Shown: positions 1 to 8,471 of the stretch, piece after piece | Numbering within the stretch: position 1 is the first letter of the stretch | Layout: every line of letters begins with the position of its first letter | DNA from: Candidatus Electrothrix aestuarii | GTDB lineage: Bacteria > Desulfobacterota > Desulfobulbia > Desulfobulbales > Desulfobulbaceae | Length of the DNA stretch: 64,000 nucleotides | Assembly (NCBI GenBank): GCA_032595685.2 | Contig: CP159373.1 | Coordinates: 3,189,907-3,253,906, forward strand | Direction of reading: 5' to 3' | Program-made: the position numbers and the translations under genes | Notes under the pieces: generated by a model | Database searches by the model: none | Seen by the model: the letters and a program-made list of their open reading frames with translations, nothing else | What the model was told of the DNA's origin: nothing

Positions 1-166
1 AAAGTTTTATATTTTTCACCTGCTGAACTCCAACATAGTCTTTTTTTATCTGAGGAAAATCGCCAGATTTGAGGTGGAATTTACCACTTTGATATTAAAA
101 AGTAAATAAGGGGCATGGGAGGGCATTGAAGCCTATGATTTTGTTTTTTTTAATCAGGTTGTTCAA
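1..166. other. Left-edge intergenic sequence
   Basis: AT-rich sequence downstream of the leftmost minus-strand gene. I see no gene, tRNA or convincing terminator in it. Confidence 0.5.
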
Positions 167-898
167 TCAAGAGTCGAAGTCACAGACTAAAGGAGCATGG
201 TCGGATAGAAGCACGTCAGGGATAAAGAAGTTGGTTACCGTGAGTTCTGGGCTATGGAGGATAAAATCCAGTTGGCGGGTGGGGATGTGGCTGGGGTGTG
301 AGGGAGACCCCTGAGCGTTGGCGCTGCGTAGATGGGTGGCTGCGAGAAAAAGAGTAAGCTCCTGGGCACCCCAAAATATGTTAAAGTCTCCAGCAACAAT
401 GACCGGGCCTTGGGCTGCTTTGACCAGTTCGTAGAGTTGCTGAAGTTGGCTTTGCCTGTTGTAATAGGTCAGCGAAAGATGGACCAGAAAGACTGTCAGA
501 TTTTGGGTCTTGGCCTCAATAACAAGGCGTTTAACCCCTTTCCTGAAAAAATGAAATTGATGTTGGATAAATGGTTCTTTGCTGAGGAGGGCATTTCCCT
601 GTTTGGCCAAAACAGGGACTTTGCGGGAAAGCGAACCTGTACGGTATTTTGATTCAATGACATGGTGATAGCCCAAGCGACGGGCCAAGGATTTGGCTTG
701 GCAATTATATCCCGTCCGGAAGGAGCCTGCATCCACCTCAACGAGACCAAGCATGTCCGGGGCTAACCGGCTGATAAATTCTGTGATTTGGCGGTAATTT
801 TCTGTTGAGCGCTTCAGGTATCCTGCGTAAGGAATCGGAAAGTGAAATCGGGTGCCGAAGCCGGTTCCATAGCGAATATTATAAAGTAAGAAGCGCAA
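167..898 (-). CDS. Endonuclease/exonuclease/phosphatase family protein
   Basis: 243-aa protein with the hallmarks of the DNase I-like (EEP) fold: an N-terminal strand ending in YNIR (Asn metal ligand), a catalytic-type Glu in GLVEVD near residue 55, the central GDFN motif near residue 170 and a C-terminal SDHAPL motif near residue 230. These metal-dependent enzymes cleave phosphodiester bonds in nucleic acids or in small phosphoesters; the substrate cannot be told from sequence. No signal peptide is seen, so it is probably cytoplasmic. It lies 13 nt downstream of pcnB on the same strand, so the two are probably co-transcribed, which would suit a nucleic-acid role, but that is inference. Confidence 0.8.
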   Translation of the reverse strand: MRFLLYNIRYGTGFGTRFHFPIPYAGYLKRSTENYRQITEFISRLAPDMLGLVEVDAGSFRTGYNCQAKSLARRLGYHHVIESKYRTGSLSRKVPVLAKQGNALLSKEPFIQHQFHFFRKGVKRLVIEAKTQNLTVFLVHLSLTYYNRQSQLQQLYELVKAAQGPVIVAGDFNIFWGAQELTLFLAATHLRSANAQGSPSHPSHIPTRQLDFILHSPELTVTNFFIPDVLLSDHAPLVCDFDS

Positions 899-911
899 AC
901 TTACTCCTTAA

Positions 912-2327
912 TTACCCCTTCAGGAGCCCGAATACACCGTGTTTTTCCGTACTAAAGGCTGGATTATTTCCTCTTCTGCCTCCCCCGCTTCGTTTATCTT
1001 CTGTTTGAGCGCTGATCACAGAAGCAAGGAGCGGAGGTGCTTCCTGAGCCTCTTGAGCAGGTTTGGGCGATTCTTCAATAAACTGCTTGAGATCAGTGAC
1101 AGTTTCACCGGCGATCGCCTCCTGATACAAGGTGTAGAAACGAGAACAATCTTGGAAATAGCTCTTTTTTCGTAACCAGGCAGGCCAGGTATCGTTCTTC
1201 CTGTGTTTTTGCAAGGAAGACATATTCACAAACAGGGTCGTAATTTTATCCTTGATTGCCCGCTTGAGATTTAAGCGACGGGCAAAAACGGTGTCAAGTT
1301 CAGTTCGTATCGCCTTGGACAGGCGATGGTAGCCAGCACCTTTGAGGTCCTGATTGAGCAGGTCAAACTGTCGCAGGGCCCAAGGGAAAAGCAGGATGGC
1401 AAAGAGAAAAGCATCTTCAAGAAGCACTCGCCCTTTCTCTTTGCCCTGGAGATAGATAGCGTCTAAGGCCCTGAGCATAGCCAGTAATTCCTCTTGGACC
1501 GTTCCCCCTACATCCTTATCCTGGAACAACGCATCGTAGAAGGGAAAGAGGGTAGAAAACACACCGGTTTGAAGAGCCAGCTCAGCCCAAGCCTTGCTGG
1601 CACCGCTACGTAAATCTTTGAGCAGCTCATCTCTGATCCGAGAAGTGGGGCAAAGATCCAGTTTCTCCACATGGTTACTGATGGCCTCAAAGGTCTTTTC
1701 TTCGATGCTGAAGCCGTTGCGGGCAGCATGGCGAATCGCCCGGAGCATACGAACCGGATCGCGAATGATCCGTTGCTCGGGTTCGCCAACAATGCGGATA
1801 ATACCATCTGTCAGATCCTTGACACCACCGACATAATCGATAACTGTCTTATTCTCAATTTCATAAAAGAGGGAATTGATAGTGAGGTCACGGCGAAAGG
1901 CGTCTTCTTCCAGAGTACCAAAGGTGTTATTTGCAGGCAGTACCTTGTCCGGCTCATCGCTGTCAAACTCACTTTGGGAACGGAGGGTGGAGACCTCAAT
2001 GATTTTATTTCCCTTAAAAAAGACCTGAACCAAGCGAAAACGCCTCCCTATGGTTCTTGAGTTCCGGAAAAGCTTACGCAATTGTCCTGGTCTGGCATTG
2101 GTGGATATATCGAAATCTTTTGGCTTGTTGCCAAGATAGAGATCTCGTACTCCGCCCCCGACCAGATACCCGGAATAGCCAGCATCTCGTAAACGGTAGA
2201 GCACCTTAAGTGCCTCGGTTTCAATATCCTTTTCAAGAATGGGGTGTTCTTCCTGAGAAAGAACGATCCGCTCATTTTCTTCTGCTTCTTCAATCAACTG
2301 CGAATCATTTTCAGTGATGCCATTCAT
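912..2327 (-). CDS. pcnB: Poly(A) polymerase / tRNA nucleotidyltransferase family protein PcnB
   Basis: 471-aa class II nucleotidyltransferase. The head domain is clear: LVGGGVRDL, then KDFDIST with the two metal-binding Asp, then RNSRTIGRRFRLVQVFF, and the RRDLTIN motif. The RNA-binding domain (IRDPVRMLRAIRHAARNGF) follows. The GRRFRLVQV segment and the charged, low-complexity C-terminal tail (ending in Gly/Arg-rich RSGGGRRGNN) are typical of PcnB, which adds poly(A) tails that promote RNA decay, rather than of CCA-adding enzymes, but the two are hard to separate by eye. The ATG at 2327 has only a weak ribosome-binding site. It heads a two-gene unit with the EEP-type nuclease. Confidence 0.85.
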   Translation of the reverse strand: MNGITENDSQLIEEAEENERIVLSQEEHPILEKDIETEALKVLYRLRDAGYSGYLVGGGVRDLYLGNKPKDFDISTNARPGQLRKLFRNSRTIGRRFRLVQVFFKGNKIIEVSTLRSQSEFDSDEPDKVLPANNTFGTLEEDAFRRDLTINSLFYEIENKTVIDYVGGVKDLTDGIIRIVGEPEQRIIRDPVRMLRAIRHAARNGFSIEEKTFEAISNHVEKLDLCPTSRIRDELLKDLRSGASKAWAELALQTGVFSTLFPFYDALFQDKDVGGTVQEELLAMLRALDAIYLQGKEKGRVLLEDAFLFAILLFPWALRQFDLLNQDLKGAGYHRLSKAIRTELDTVFARRLNLKRAIKDKITTLFVNMSSLQKHRKNDTWPAWLRKKSYFQDCSRFYTLYQEAIAGETVTDLKQFIEESPKPAQEAQEAPPLLASVISAQTEDKRSGGGRRGNNPAFSTEKHGVFGLLKG

Positions 2328-2476
2328 AGTTGCATACTAGGCTCAAATAACGTGAGCACAGAGTTTACGCTCTCATTAAAATTTTTGATTTTAATCCGAT
2401 ACCCTGCATGCAGTACTCCATAAAGGTTCCATCAAAGGGCTGCTCGCAGTGGTCAGAAGTTGAGATACGGTACTGA

Positions 2477-3493
2477 TCAGGCAGTTTCTGTGCTTCCTTT
2501 TTTCTGTGGTGTGGTCTTTTCCTTATAGACAGATTCCGCATCACGGACAAATCTTCTGAAGATTTCTTTGACTGGCAAGATTTCTGTCATCTTGTAGGCA
2601 TTTGCCCCACAGAAAACCAGGCCGTTATCAACATCTCCTGTGCAGGAGTTCATCAAACGATCATTAATGCAGTATTTATAGCTGCATTTTTTCAGGCATT
2701 TGAATTTGCATTTTTCCGGCGAGACATCCTCGCCTTCTTGCATACGTCTGATAAAATCGGTCTTAATGGCTCGTCCTGTCATGCCCACCGGTGACTGCAC
2801 ATTGATAATATCTTTTTGCTGGGCCTTCAGGTAGGTCTCTTTAAACTCTTGAGAAACAGAACATTCTTCGCTCAGAACAAAGCGGGAAGCAATCTGTATA
2901 CCGTCAGCACCGTATTTATCCATCATCTCTGCCATCTCAAAGCCATCAGAGATACCTCCAGCTGCAATGAGGGGAACCTTAGAAACTACTTTGCGGATTG
3001 CGGGAAAAATTTCCCGCAGGGGTTTGTCCGTGCCCAGATGTCCACCAGCTTCCGCTGATTCAACAACAATGGCAGCAGCACCTAATTTTTCAGCAAGTCG
3101 GGCAAAGGAGGGGGAAGAGACTATGGAGACAATAGGTGTGTTGTATTGTTTTCCTATTTTAAAAATATCCCGGGAAAAACCAGCTCCAGTGATAATCATG
3201 TCCACTCCAGCCTCAATAGATCCCATGACCAGATTATGAAAATTCTTCATGGCATACATGATGTTGACAGCAATAATGCCGTCAGTAGCGGACTTGGCTT
3301 TTCGGATATCTTCCTGCAGCTCTGCCACCGGGATTGCAGAACCACCTATAGTGCCGATCCCGCCGCAGTCCGCCACAGGAACCGCCAAAGCAGATGTGGA
3401 TACACGTATAGACATGCCACCTTGGATTAGCGGTATTTTGGCAGTCAGAGATCCTATTTTAAGTTCAGGTAATTTCATTCTATTCTCTTTCAT
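2477..3493 (-). CDS. NAD(P)H-dependent flavin oxidoreductase (nitronate monooxygenase / FabK-like)
   Basis: 338-aa TIM-barrel FMN protein of the 2-nitropropane dioxygenase superfamily. Seen: the N-terminal PLIQGGMSIRVS, VVESAEAGGHLG (FMN/substrate loop, residues about 140-155), IAAGGISDG and GADGIQIASRF phosphate-binding motifs. The family oxidises nitronates or, as FabK, reduces enoyl-ACP; sequence alone does not decide which. The C-terminal third has a cysteine group (CKFKCLKKC, YC, SC, FC) of unknown purpose, possibly metal or redox related. An ATG at 3478 is an alternative start, but the one at 3493 has a better-placed GGAGAG about 10 nt upstream. The gene is divergent from hisS. Confidence 0.8.
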   Translation of the reverse strand: MKENRMKLPELKIGSLTAKIPLIQGGMSIRVSTSALAVPVADCGGIGTIGGSAIPVAELQEDIRKAKSATDGIIAVNIMYAMKNFHNLVMGSIEAGVDMIITGAGFSRDIFKIGKQYNTPIVSIVSSPSFARLAEKLGAAAIVVESAEAGGHLGTDKPLREIFPAIRKVVSKVPLIAAGGISDGFEMAEMMDKYGADGIQIASRFVLSEECSVSQEFKETYLKAQQKDIINVQSPVGMTGRAIKTDFIRRMQEGEDVSPEKCKFKCLKKCSYKYCINDRLMNSCTGDVDNGLVFCGANAYKMTEILPVKEIFRRFVRDAESVYKEKTTPQKKGSTETA

Positions 3494-3758
3494 TCATTAT
3501 ATTCTCTCCGTATACCTCGTAGATAGGGAGCGCCGGAAGAGTTCGCATTGTATCCATAATGCTACGCCATGCTCGCTTTGTCAAGTATACCCCATCAAGC
3601 CGTATTCAAAATATTTTGTCAGAGTACCATATTCCTACGAGATCGGCTTGACTTTTCCAGGTTAAATGAATTAAGTTTAAAATTTTTCTTCCCTTTCTTT
3701 CTGTTGAAGGAAAAAGGCAAGAGAGATCGCCATCTAAGATGGATAACCTGAGGAGTAC

Positions 3759-5024
3759 ATGTTGAAAATTAAGGCCATTAACGGAGTCAAAGATATTCTG
3801 CCGGAAGAGATTATTATCTGGCAAAAGATAGAAAAAAAAGCACGCGATATTTTTCGTTGTTTCGGTATTCATGAAATTCGTTTGCCGATTTTAGAAAAGA
3901 CCGAGCTCTTTACTCGCTCCATTGGTGAGGCCACCGATATTGTCGAAAAGGAGATGTATACCTTTGTTGACAAAAGAATTACCATGCGCCCGGAGATTAC
4001 GGCCTCTTTGTTACGTGCCTATGTTGAGCATGGTCTCCATGTGCAACAGCCTGTGCAGCGACTGTTCAGTATTGGGCCGGTGTTTCGTCACGAGCGTCCG
4101 CAGATGGGGCGACAGCGTCAGTTTCATCAGATTGATGTGGAGATTATCGGGGCTCAGGAGCCTGAGATTGATGCCGAGCTCATGGCAATGGGCGAGATGT
4201 TCCTGCACCAGCTGAACCTGGACGTGAGCCTTGAGATAAACTCCCTTGGTTGCCCGGAATGCCGTCCTGATTTCCGCAAAAAATTGATTGCCTATCTGCA
4301 TGAGCGCAGCGAGACGCTCTGCGATGATTGCAAGCGACGGACTGAAAAGAATCCGCTCCGGGCATTAGATTGTAAGCAGCCGGGGTGCAAAGCAGCTGTA
4401 GAGGATGCGCCATCTCTTCTGGATAATCTCTGTTCTGCCTGTGAAGAGCATTTTGCCGGGGTGCAGGCGCAACTGGACCGGCTCGGTGTTACCTATAAAC
4501 TGAACCGTTTTATGGTACGAGGACTGGATTATTATAATCGTACCGCCTTTGAATTTTTGACCACCGATCTCGGGGCCCAGGCTGCTGTGGCCGCAGGTGG
4601 GCGCTATGACGGTCTGGTTGAGGAACTCGGTGGTCCGAAAAAGACTCCTGGTATCGGGTTTGCGATGGGAATGGAACGACTGTTTTTGCTGATCCAGCAG
4701 CAGGAAGATCAGCAAGCAGAGGAAGAAGGTGCCGACATCTTTGTTGCTGCACTCGGTGAGAAGGCCATTCATTGTGCAACCCCCCTTGTGCATGAGTTGC
4801 GTAAGCTCGGGTTGCACGCCGCAATGGATTATAGTAACCGTAGTCTCAAGGCCCAGATGAAGCAGGCTGGTCGTCTTAAGGCTGGGTTTACCCTGATTAT
4901 CGGCGAACAGGAGCTGGAAGAGGGGAAGGGGATCTTGCGGAATATGAATACCCAGGAGCAGAGCGATTTTTCCTTGCAAGAAGGGGCATCGGAGTTGGCA
5001 GAGGTCATTACCGGGATAAGGTAG
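3759..5024 (+). CDS. hisS: Histidine--tRNA ligase
   Basis: 421-aa class II aminoacyl-tRNA synthetase that charges tRNA-His. Motif 1 region (TMRPEITASLLRAYVEHGL), motif 2 (RHERPQMGRQRQFHQIDVE), the histidine-binding loop GLDYYNRTAFEF, and motif 3 (GIGFAMGMERL) are all visible in order, followed by the C-terminal anticodon-binding domain. Length is normal for bacterial HisS. The ATG has GAGGAG 3-4 nt upstream. It is followed by a hairpin-rich gap and then aspS, a common bacterial hisS-aspS pairing. Confidence 0.97.
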   Translation: MLKIKAINGVKDILPEEIIIWQKIEKKARDIFRCFGIHEIRLPILEKTELFTRSIGEATDIVEKEMYTFVDKRITMRPEITASLLRAYVEHGLHVQQPVQRLFSIGPVFRHERPQMGRQRQFHQIDVEIIGAQEPEIDAELMAMGEMFLHQLNLDVSLEINSLGCPECRPDFRKKLIAYLHERSETLCDDCKRRTEKNPLRALDCKQPGCKAAVEDAPSLLDNLCSACEEHFAGVQAQLDRLGVTYKLNRFMVRGLDYYNRTAFEFLTTDLGAQAAVAAGGRYDGLVEELGGPKKTPGIGFAMGMERLFLLIQQQEDQQAEEEGADIFVAALGEKAIHCATPLVHELRKLGLHAAMDYSNRSLKAQMKQAGRLKAGFTLIIGEQELEEGKGILRNMNTQEQSDFSLQEGASELAEVITGIR

Positions 5025-5073
5025 GGGGAGCCCCCTGCGTGTCTGCCCTGGATTAAATAATTATATACAATCG

Positions 5074-5109
5074 GCCCGGAAAATTCCGGGCAATCACAGG
5101 GGATTGCCC
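5074..5109. repeat. Overlapping alternative hairpins between hisS and aspS
   Basis: Two strong inverted repeats share bases: GCCCGGAA (5074-5081) with TTCCGGGC (5084-5091), and GGGCAATC (5088-5095) with GATTGCCC (5102-5109). They cannot form together. The sequence resembles dispersed intergenic hairpins of the REP-like kind ending in GCCCCTAC; a similar ending occurs at 40617-40644. It could also affect expression of aspS. Confidence 0.5.
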
Positions 5110-5138
5110 CTACAATTTTCTGCATCAAGAGAAACATA

Positions 5139-6932
5139 ATGGAATCAATGGGAGCGCTGCGGCGCACACATGACTGTAATACACTTGGCCTGGACAACCT
5201 GGATCAGGAAGTCGTCCTGATGGGCTGGGTTCTTCGTCGCCGTGACCACGGCGGGGTTATTTTTATTGACCTGCGCGACCGCTACGGCATTACCCAGGTT
5301 GTTTTTAATCCTGAAATCAACCCGGATGTCCATGCCAAGGCGCACCAGCTCCGCTCTGAGTGGGTTTTGGCTGTAAAAGGTAAGGTTGAACGACGCCCTG
5401 GTGATATGGCCAACCCCAAGCTGCAAACAGGTGAGATTGAGGTGCTGGTCAGTGAGCTACGTATCCTTAATACCAGTAACACCCCTCCCTTCCCCCTTGA
5501 TGAGGAGAGCGAGGTCTCTGATAACATCCGCTTGCAATACCGCTATCTCGACCTGAGGCGGCCGGAGATTTCCAATAATCTGATCATGCGGCATAAGGCC
5601 GCCCAGTCTGTGCGCAATTACCTGAGCGATAACGGTTTTCTGGAAGTTGAAACGCCCATGCTGACCAAATCCACCCCGGAAGGAGCGCGGGATTATCTGG
5701 TGCCCAGTAGGGTGAATGCAGGGAAATTTTATGCCCTGCCGCAGTCACCGCAGCTTTTCAAACAGCTCCTGATGATGGGCGGTATGGAACGCTATTTCCA
5801 GATCGTCAAATGTTTCCGCGATGAAGATTTGCGCGCTGATCGTCAGCCCGAATTTACTCAGATCGACCTTGAGCTGAGTTTTGTCGGAGAGGAAGATATC
5901 ATGGTCATTGCTGAAGGCATGGTGAAAGAGGTCTTTGCGGCAACGCGGGGTATAGAGCTGAACCCGCCTTTTGCCCGTATGACCTATCAGGAGGCCATAT
6001 CCCGTTTCGGCAATGACAAACCCGACACTCGCTTCGGCCTGGAGTTGGTTGATCTGACCGAAAAACTGCGCGGATGTGGCTTCAAGGTGTTCAACACCGT
6101 GATCGATAAGGGTGGAGTGGTTAAGGCAATTAATGCCAAGGGCTGCGGCACATTCTCTCGTAAGGACCTGGATGATCTCACCAATTATGCAGGAAATTTC
6201 GGCGCTAAGGGTATGGCCTGGATTAAGGTGAAAGAGGACGAGTGGCAGTCGCCCATCACCAAATTTTTTAATGAAGACGAAATCGCGGCCATGCGCGATG
6301 CCCTGGACGCAGAACCGGGCGACCTGATTCTCTTTGGTGCTGATAGTTTTGCAGTGGTGCATCAGGTGCTTTCTGAGCTGCGCCTTGAGCTTGGTCGCCG
6401 ACTTGGTCTGATGGACAGTAATGTCTTTAATTTCCTCTGGGTGACAGATTTCCCTCTGGTCGAGTACGACAGCGAGCGTAAACGTCACGTTGCCTTGCAC
6501 CATCCCTTCACCGCGCCTTTTGAGGAAGACCTTGACCTGCTGGAAAGCGAGCCGCTCAAGGTACGCAGTCGGGCCTATGACCTCGTCTTAAATGGCAGTG
6601 AGGTTGGTGGCGGTTCTATTCGTATCCACAGCTCGGAGATGCAGGCACGTATGCTCAAGGTGCTTGGTATTGGTGAGGAAGAAGCGAAAGAAAAATTTGG
6701 CTTCCTGCTTGATGCGCTGGAGTATGGCGCGCCCCCGCACGGCGGTATCGCCTTTGGTTTGGATCGCCTGATGATGATCCTGACCGGGTCCAGCTCCATT
6801 CGTGACGTGATTGCCTTCCCCAAGACCCAGAAGGCTACCTGTCCGCTCACCGATGCGCCTTCTGCGGTTGAGCGTAAGCAACTGACCGAGCTCCATCTCC
6901 GTCCTGATTGGAAAGAAGAGAAGAAAGAGTAG
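5139..6932 (+). CDS. aspS: Aspartate--tRNA ligase
   Basis: 597-aa bacterial-type AspRS: N-terminal OB fold that binds the anticodon, class II catalytic core with RYLDLRRPE, motif 2 ([16 protein letters not shown]), an inserted GAD domain in the middle (about residues 280-420), and motif 3 ([15 protein letters not shown]) near the C-terminus. The anticodon-domain loop reads [10 protein letters not shown], with His where discriminating enzymes such as that of E. coli have Leu. In Pseudomonas that His goes with a non-discriminating enzyme, which also makes Asp-tRNA-Asn for GatCAB. That specificity is inferred. The ATG is preceded only by a weak purine stretch. Confidence 0.97.
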   Translation: MESMGALRRTHDCNTLGLDNLDQEVVLMGWVLRRRDHGGVIFIDLRDRYGITQVVFNPEINPDVHAKAHQLRSEWVLAVKGKVERRPGDMANPKLQTGEIEVLVSELRILNTSNTPPFPLDEESEVSDNIRLQYRYLDLRRPEISNNLIMRHKAAQSVRNYLSDNGFLEVETPMLTKSTPEGARDYLVPSRVNAGKFYALPQSPQLFKQLLMMGGMERYFQIVKCFRDEDLRADRQPEFTQIDLELSFVGEEDIMVIAEGMVKEVFAATRGIELNPPFARMTYQEAISRFGNDKPDTRFGLELVDLTEKLRGCGFKVFNTVIDKGGVVKAINAKGCGTFSRKDLDDLTNYAGNFGAKGMAWIKVKEDEWQSPITKFFNEDEIAAMRDALDAEPGDLILFGADSFAVVHQVLSELRLELGRRLGLMDSNVFNFLWVTDFPLVEYDSERKRHVALHHPFTAPFEEDLDLLESEPLKVRSRAYDLVLNGSEVGGGSIRIHSSEMQARMLKVLGIGEEEAKEKFGFLLDALEYGAPPHGGIAFGLDRLMMILTGSSSIRDVIAFPKTQKATCPLTDAPSAVERKQLTELHLRPDWKEEKKE

Positions 6933-6961
6933 GGTGACTCTCGCGAGTTTGTCTACTAATT

Positions 6962-6999
6962 ATCCCGGTTTCCAGCATTGTTTGGGCCGGGATTTTTTT
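6962..6999 (+). terminator. Rho-independent terminator of aspS
   Basis: Perfect 7-bp stem ATCCCGG (6962-6968) / CCGGGAT (6987-6993) followed directly by a run of seven T, 30 nt after the aspS stop. Confidence 0.85.
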
Positions 7000-7213
7000 G
7001 TTTTCTAAATATTTCCAATGTATTTTTCTGTGCCTATGGGTTTGGCATTCCAGTAAGTTTATATCAGAGTCGTTTTGCTCAGCGTAAAAAGTTAAGAAGT
7101 GTCTGGGCTTGTAATATAGGAGGAACGTCGTGTATGTGGTCTGTACCACGGTTCTGTGAGAGGGAAGAGATGAGAGTAACCTCACCTCTCCTTTATGGGG
7201 TATCGATACTATA

Positions 7214-7405
7214 TTAAGCGCATTTTTCGCATACTTTTTTGCATGTTTTTTGCGTATGAAACTGTTCCTTACCTGCATTACATACCGGGCAGTCCCAGCT
7301 CTCAGGAAGATCATTCCATTCTGTTCCGCATTGAACACCGTTTTCTTCATCACCAACTTCTGGGTTGTAGGTGTATCCACACATTGAGCATTTCAGTATA
7401 TCCAT
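7214..7405 (-). CDS. Rubredoxin
   Basis: 63-aa iron protein with both CxxCG-type knuckles: CSMCGYTYNP near the N-terminus and CPVCNAGKEQF near residue 40, including the DLPESWDCP signature. It is a one-electron carrier in the cytoplasm, often serving superoxide reductase, rubrerythrin or flavodiiron protein in anaerobes. About 15 extra residues follow the usual rubredoxin end and add three more cysteines (TCKKVCEKC). The spacing is unlike a third rubredoxin knuckle and its role is unknown. GGAG lies just upstream of the ATG. It is monocistronic here; no oxygen-defence partner is adjacent. Confidence 0.93.
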   Translation of the reverse strand: MDILKCSMCGYTYNPEVGDEENGVQCGTEWNDLPESWDCPVCNAGKEQFHTQKTCKKVCEKCA

Positions 7406-7908
7406 AATTTTCTCCTTTTTTTGATCAATATTATCATTTGATAGATTTTATATGTATGAGCTGGGGGCAGTCAAACCTTTTTTGTGGGCCTCTTAGAATA
7501 TCCCTTTTTGCTTATTTTTTTGAGCATGATGATGTCTTGTTGTGAAAAGTCTTTTTATTTTAATTGACTATGCAGGATCAGGCTTCTTGGCTGTTTATGG
7601 GCTATGCTCTGTAAAGTTTCAGGAGGCGAGAATAGGTATTTTGGGGAAGCTATATATCTGTCTCTATTTCTTGAAGAAAAATATGCATTTTTTTGGGAAA
7701 AGGTTTTAAAATTTGAATAGGTTTTATTTTTATAATATCATGATATTATAAAAATTATAGACATGGTTGTTAAAAATATTTGACAGGAAGTTTTAAGATT
7801 TAAAAGATAATAATTTGATATGATATACTTTTTTTCTTGACCTTGAAGGTCTGTTTAGATATTTTGATTTTAGGAGATAATTATTATTACTAAAAAGGAG
7901 GGCTACAC
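7406..7908. other. AT-rich intergenic region between rubredoxin and a secreted protein gene
   Basis: About 500 bp of AT-rich DNA between divergent genes. It holds a perfect palindrome (7726-7755) and an AT-rich leader with TTGACA at 7780-7785 but no well-spaced -10 box. No ORF with a ribosome-binding site was found. Confidence 0.5.
7726..7755. promoter_or_regulatory. Perfect 30-bp palindrome, operator-like
   Basis: The 30 bases are exactly self-complementary about the centre between 7740 and 7741 (core ATATCATGATAT). It lies about 150 bp upstream of the secreted-protein start codon. A perfect palindrome of this length with no loop is more like a binding site for a dimeric regulator than a terminator; the regulator is unknown. 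Confidence 0.5.
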
Positions 7909-8268
7909 ATGAAAAAAAATAATTTGATTTTGGCTTTGGCTGTTTTTGCTGCATCAAGCGTAGTTTGGGTATCAACTTCTTTTGCAACTTGGCAGAATGA
8001 ATCATTAATTAATGTGGAAGGCTTGACTTTGGAGGAGGCAGCGCAAAAATATGGTGTTGAGTCTGGCAGCAGCCATCCGGTCATTTTCGAAGTGAATACT
8101 CAGTCAGGACAGAAAGATTGTAGGCTCGTCGTTGCCACTGGCTCCAGTGAAGCCTGCCCAACAGCAAAGATTTTTTACCAGTCAAGTAAACTTACTTCAA
8201 ACTTTGACGGCACCAGCACCATGAGAGTTGATGTTTATTATGATGTCAACGAGTTAACTTATGAGTAG
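7909..8268 (+). CDS. Small secreted protein of unknown function
   Basis: 119-aa protein with a clear Sec signal peptide (positively charged MKKNN, hydrophobic core, probable cleavage after TSFA near residue 26). The mature part of about 93 residues has two cysteines (DCRL and ACPT) that could form a disulfide, and ends in an acidic/aromatic stretch. AAGGAG sits 8 nt before the ATG. I do not recognise the family. It is a single-gene unit: an AT-rich leader with a palindrome lies in front and a good terminator behind, so it is probably made in quantity and exported to the periplasm or outside. Confidence 0.75.
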   Translation: MKKNNLILALAVFAASSVVWVSTSFATWQNESLINVEGLTLEEAAQKYGVESGSSHPVIFEVNTQSGQKDCRLVVATGSSEACPTAKIFYQSSKLTSNFDGTSTMRVDVYYDVNELTYE

Positions 8269-8325
8269 CCACGCCGTGTGGTAGCGTTGCTTAGGCTGAA
8301 GCGGAGCGGCTTAAGCAATGAAAAG

Positions 8326-8353
8326 AGGGCGGAGCAGATGTTCCGCCCTTTTT
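8326..8353 (+). terminator. Rho-independent terminator after the small secreted protein
   Basis: Stem AGGGCGGA (8326-8333) / TCCGCCCT (8342-8349) followed by T residues. A second inverted repeat (TTGCTTA...TAAGCAA, about 8287-8320) precedes it. Confidence 0.85.
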
Positions 8354-8471
8354 GCATGAGAATGCAGGAAGCAATGGCAGCTTTTTTTTAAGGCTGTCAT
8401 TGTTGTTTCCAGGAGAGTCGATGGTTTACCTTGTTCAAGGGGAACATCTCAGTCTCATTTTCGGATTGTTT

